DNA of 33,007 nucleotides from an uncultured Mycobacteriales bacterium. GTDB taxonomy: Bacteria > Actinomycetota > Actinomycetes > Mycobacteriales > CADCTP01. The stretch spans positions 1 to 33,007 of the forward strand of contig CADCTP010000329.1 of the NCBI GenBank assembly GCA_902805565.1, in the 5' to 3' direction. Position numbers and translations under genes: made by a program. The notes beneath the pieces were generated by a model that was not told the DNA's origin, did no database searches, and saw only the letters and a list, made by a program, of their open reading frames with translations. This document shows positions 31,398-33,007 of this stretch, piece after piece. Every line of letters begins with the position of its first letter. The stretch's first letter is position 1.

Positions 31398-32660
31398 TCA
31401 GACCGAGGGGGCGCGCACCGGGCCCGGGTGCCGGCGGCGGTAGAGCAGCGCGGCCGCGGCGATCAGCACCGTGGCGAGCAGCCCGATCCCGGCGAACGGC
31501 AGCAGCGCCAGGCACAGCAGGCTGGCGATGACGGCGGCGACCCGCCGGGCGCCGCGCAGCAGCACCACGCCGGCCGCGGTGCCGGCCGCGTAGACGGTGA
31601 TCACCAGCGCGTTCGGCACGACCAGGATGTCCTTGGCGTCCCAGCCGAACGCGGTGGCGAGGACCAGGCAGGAGATGGCGAACCCGCCGACGGCCAGCAC
31701 CGCCGGCAGCGGCACGCCGTCGGCGTTGACCCGCCCCAGCCGGCTCGGGAACATCCCGTCCCGGGCCAGCGCGTACGTCAGCCGGGAGGTCGCGGCCAGG
31801 AACGCGTTCGCGGTGCCGAGCGCGATGAGCACCGCGATCCCGGCGGCGACCGCCCCGACGCCGGTGCCCAGCGGGTCGGCCAGCAGCCGGGCCACCGCGG
31901 TCCGGTCCAGCTCCTCGGTGCCGTACGTGCCGGTGCCGATGGTGGCGACGGCGATGCCGAGGAACAGCACGGTGATGATCACGACGCTGATCAGCGTGCT
32001 GCGCACCACGTCCCGGGCCGGGTCCCGGAACTCCGCCGACAGGTGGCAGATCGCCTCCCAGCCGAAGTACGCGAAGAAGATCAGCACCGCCGCGTTGCCC
32101 ACCGCCGGCCAGCCCTCCGGCGCGAACGGCTCCCACCGCTCGGCCTCCATCCGCGGCCCGCTGACCACGATCGCCAGCACCAGCAGCACGGTCACGGCGG
32201 CGGAGAAGACGAGCTGGACCTGGCCGCTGACCCGCAGGCCCCGGCTGTTGGTCAACGTGGCGACGACCAGCATCGCGGTGGCCAGCAGCGCCACCCCGAG
32301 CCGGTCCAGCCCCAGGTGCGGCGCGGCGTAGTAGGCCCCGGTCAGGGCGACGAGGCTCTGCGCGCTGGCGGCGGCGAGGACGTAGAACCAGCCGATGACC
32401 ATGCCGACGGTCGGGCCGAAGGCGATCCCGGTGTAGGTGGCGACCCCGCCGGCGTCCGGGTGCCGGGCGGCGAGCGCGGCGAAGGTGAGCGCGATCGGCA
32501 GCCCGAGCAGCGAGTCGAAACCCCAGGCCAGCACGGACGCCGGCCCGGCCAGGCTGGCGCTGGCCCCGGGCAGGATCAGCACCCCGGCCCCGATCACCGC
32601 CCCGAGGTAGAGCGCCACGCCGTGCCACACGGAGATCGTCCGTCGCAATTCACCCTGCAC
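31398..32660 (-). CDS. APC-family amino acid permease
   Basis: This 420-residue, roughly 12-helix transporter has the APC helix 1 signature LGAVIGAGVLILPG (about 19-32) and AWGFDSLLGLPIALTFAALA. A conserved FFAYFGWEAICHLSAEFRDP stretch around helix 6 is followed by VLIALGTANAFLAATSRLTYA. It resembles YjeH-like efflux or uptake permeases of the APC superfamily. The substrate is unknown but probably a neutral amino acid. The GTG start is provisional. The promoter should lie in the 82-bp gap shared with the divergent regulator. Confidence 0.88.
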   Translation of the reverse strand: MQGELRRTISVWHGVALYLGAVIGAGVLILPGASASLAGPASVLAWGFDSLLGLPIALTFAALAARHPDAGGVATYTGIAFGPTVGMVIGWFYVLAAASAQSLVALTGAYYAAPHLGLDRLGVALLATAMLVVATLTNSRGLRVSGQVQLVFSAAVTVLLVLAIVVSGPRMEAERWEPFAPEGWPAVGNAAVLIFFAYFGWEAICHLSAEFRDPARDVVRSTLISVVIITVLFLGIAVATIGTGTYGTEELDRTAVARLLADPLGTGVGAVAAGIAVLIALGTANAFLAATSRLTYALARDGMFPSRLGRVNADGVPLPAVLAVGGFAISCLVLATAFGWDAKDILVVPNALVITVYAAGTAAGVVLLRGARRVAAVIASLLCLALLPFAGIGLLATVLIAAAALLYRRRHPGPVRAPSV

Positions 32661-32742
32661 GCGGCACAGGCTCGCCGACCGTGTCCGACGGTGTCAACAC
32701 CAGTTATCGTCGATACCGGTGTCGTACCCGGATGGAGCAGCC

Positions 32743-33007
32743 ATGGCCGAGGACATGGACCTCGTGCACGACTTCGCGAACACGCTGGACCGCCGCGGCT
32801 TCCGCGCGCACGGCGTCCGGCACGCCGGCGCGGACGCCTTCGCCGACACCGCCGGGCTGGCCGGCTGGTTGCGGGCGTACGGGCTGCTCGGGCCGGGTGC
32901 GCCGGTGACCGAGGCGGACCGGGCCGCGGCGGTCGCGCTGCGGGCGGCGCTGCGGGCGGCGCTGGCCCGGGCCGCCGGGCCGCCCGAGCCGCCCCGGTCG
33001 CCCGGGT
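32743..33007 (+). CDS. ABATE-domain (CGNR-type) transcriptional regulator, 5' part only
   Basis: The N-terminal 88 residues are present; the frame runs off the window. LVHDFANTLDRRGFR is the ABATE-domain opening (LDFVNT-like), followed by an LAGWLRAYGLL helix. Full-length relatives end in a CGNR zinc finger and are thought to be stress-responsive regulators. The ATG has GGAG about seven bases upstream. It is divergent from the APC permease, and may control it. Confidence 0.75.
   Translation, partial: MAEDMDLVHDFANTLDRRGFRAHGVRHAGADAFADTAGLAGWLRAYGLLGPGAPVTEADRAAAVALRAALRAALARAAGPPEPPRSPG

Noticed and set aside
1-33007. Mobile element, prophage or CRISPR array
   Set aside because: No transposase, integrase, phage structural gene, regularly spaced repeats or tRNA attachment site is visible; the repeats seen are short tandem or inverted repeats.

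Overview
The window is very GC-rich, dense with genes, uses GTG starts freely and has many GTGA or TGATG stop/start overlaps. Its families (GAF-ANTAR regulator, SpoIIE-type phosphatase, RNase J, LAL-type LuxR regulator, DUF6766 and DUF6191 proteins) point to a filamentous or related high-GC actinomycete (class Actinomycetes). I cannot name the family or genus from sequence alone. No rRNA, tRNA, CRISPR array, transposase or integrase is visible.

Left part (1-8.6 kb): mixed accessory and housekeeping genes. They are a small membrane protein, a DUF4262 protein, a flavin disulfide oxidoreductase overlapping a glycerolipid acyltransferase, an aminoglycoside-nucleotidyltransferase-like protein, an MDR-family oxidoreductase, a lipoprotein followed by a 27-residue membrane micro-protein and a DUF6766 membrane protein with an internal duplication, and a patatin-like lipase.

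Centre (8.7-19.2 kb, minus strand): the main find, a compact class II lanthipeptide cluster. In transcription order it holds a LAL/MalT-type LuxR regulator, a PucR-type regulator, a mersacidin-type precursor peptide (LanA), a LanM synthetase, a LanT transporter with a C39 leader peptidase, and a LanD-type cysteine decarboxylase. The LanA core has five Cys and five Ser/Thr, no charged residue, and ends in Cys. With LanD this predicts a polycyclic, very hydrophobic lanthipeptide with a C-terminal aminovinyl-(methyl)cysteine ring. lanM, lanT and lanD are joined by GTGA overlaps. A strong hairpin sits between lanA and lanM (probable attenuator), a 17-bp-arm hairpin closes the operon, and a 20-bp palindrome lies upstream of lanA. 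No LanFEG or LanI immunity gene is evident.

Right part (19.3-33 kb): a possible small ORF coupled to a SAM methyltransferase, an SGNH hydrolase and an alpha/beta hydrolase that converge on a perfect 25-bp tandem duplication, a GAF-ANTAR regulator with a small partner, a HATPase anti-sigma-like protein, a DinB-like gene broken by a frameshift, a 14-TM MFS transporter, a GAF/PP2C phosphatase whose start codon lies in a 12-bp-arm inverted repeat, RNase J, SelO, several small conserved proteins, an APC permease, and the 5' end of an ABATE/CGNR-type regulator cut by the window edge.
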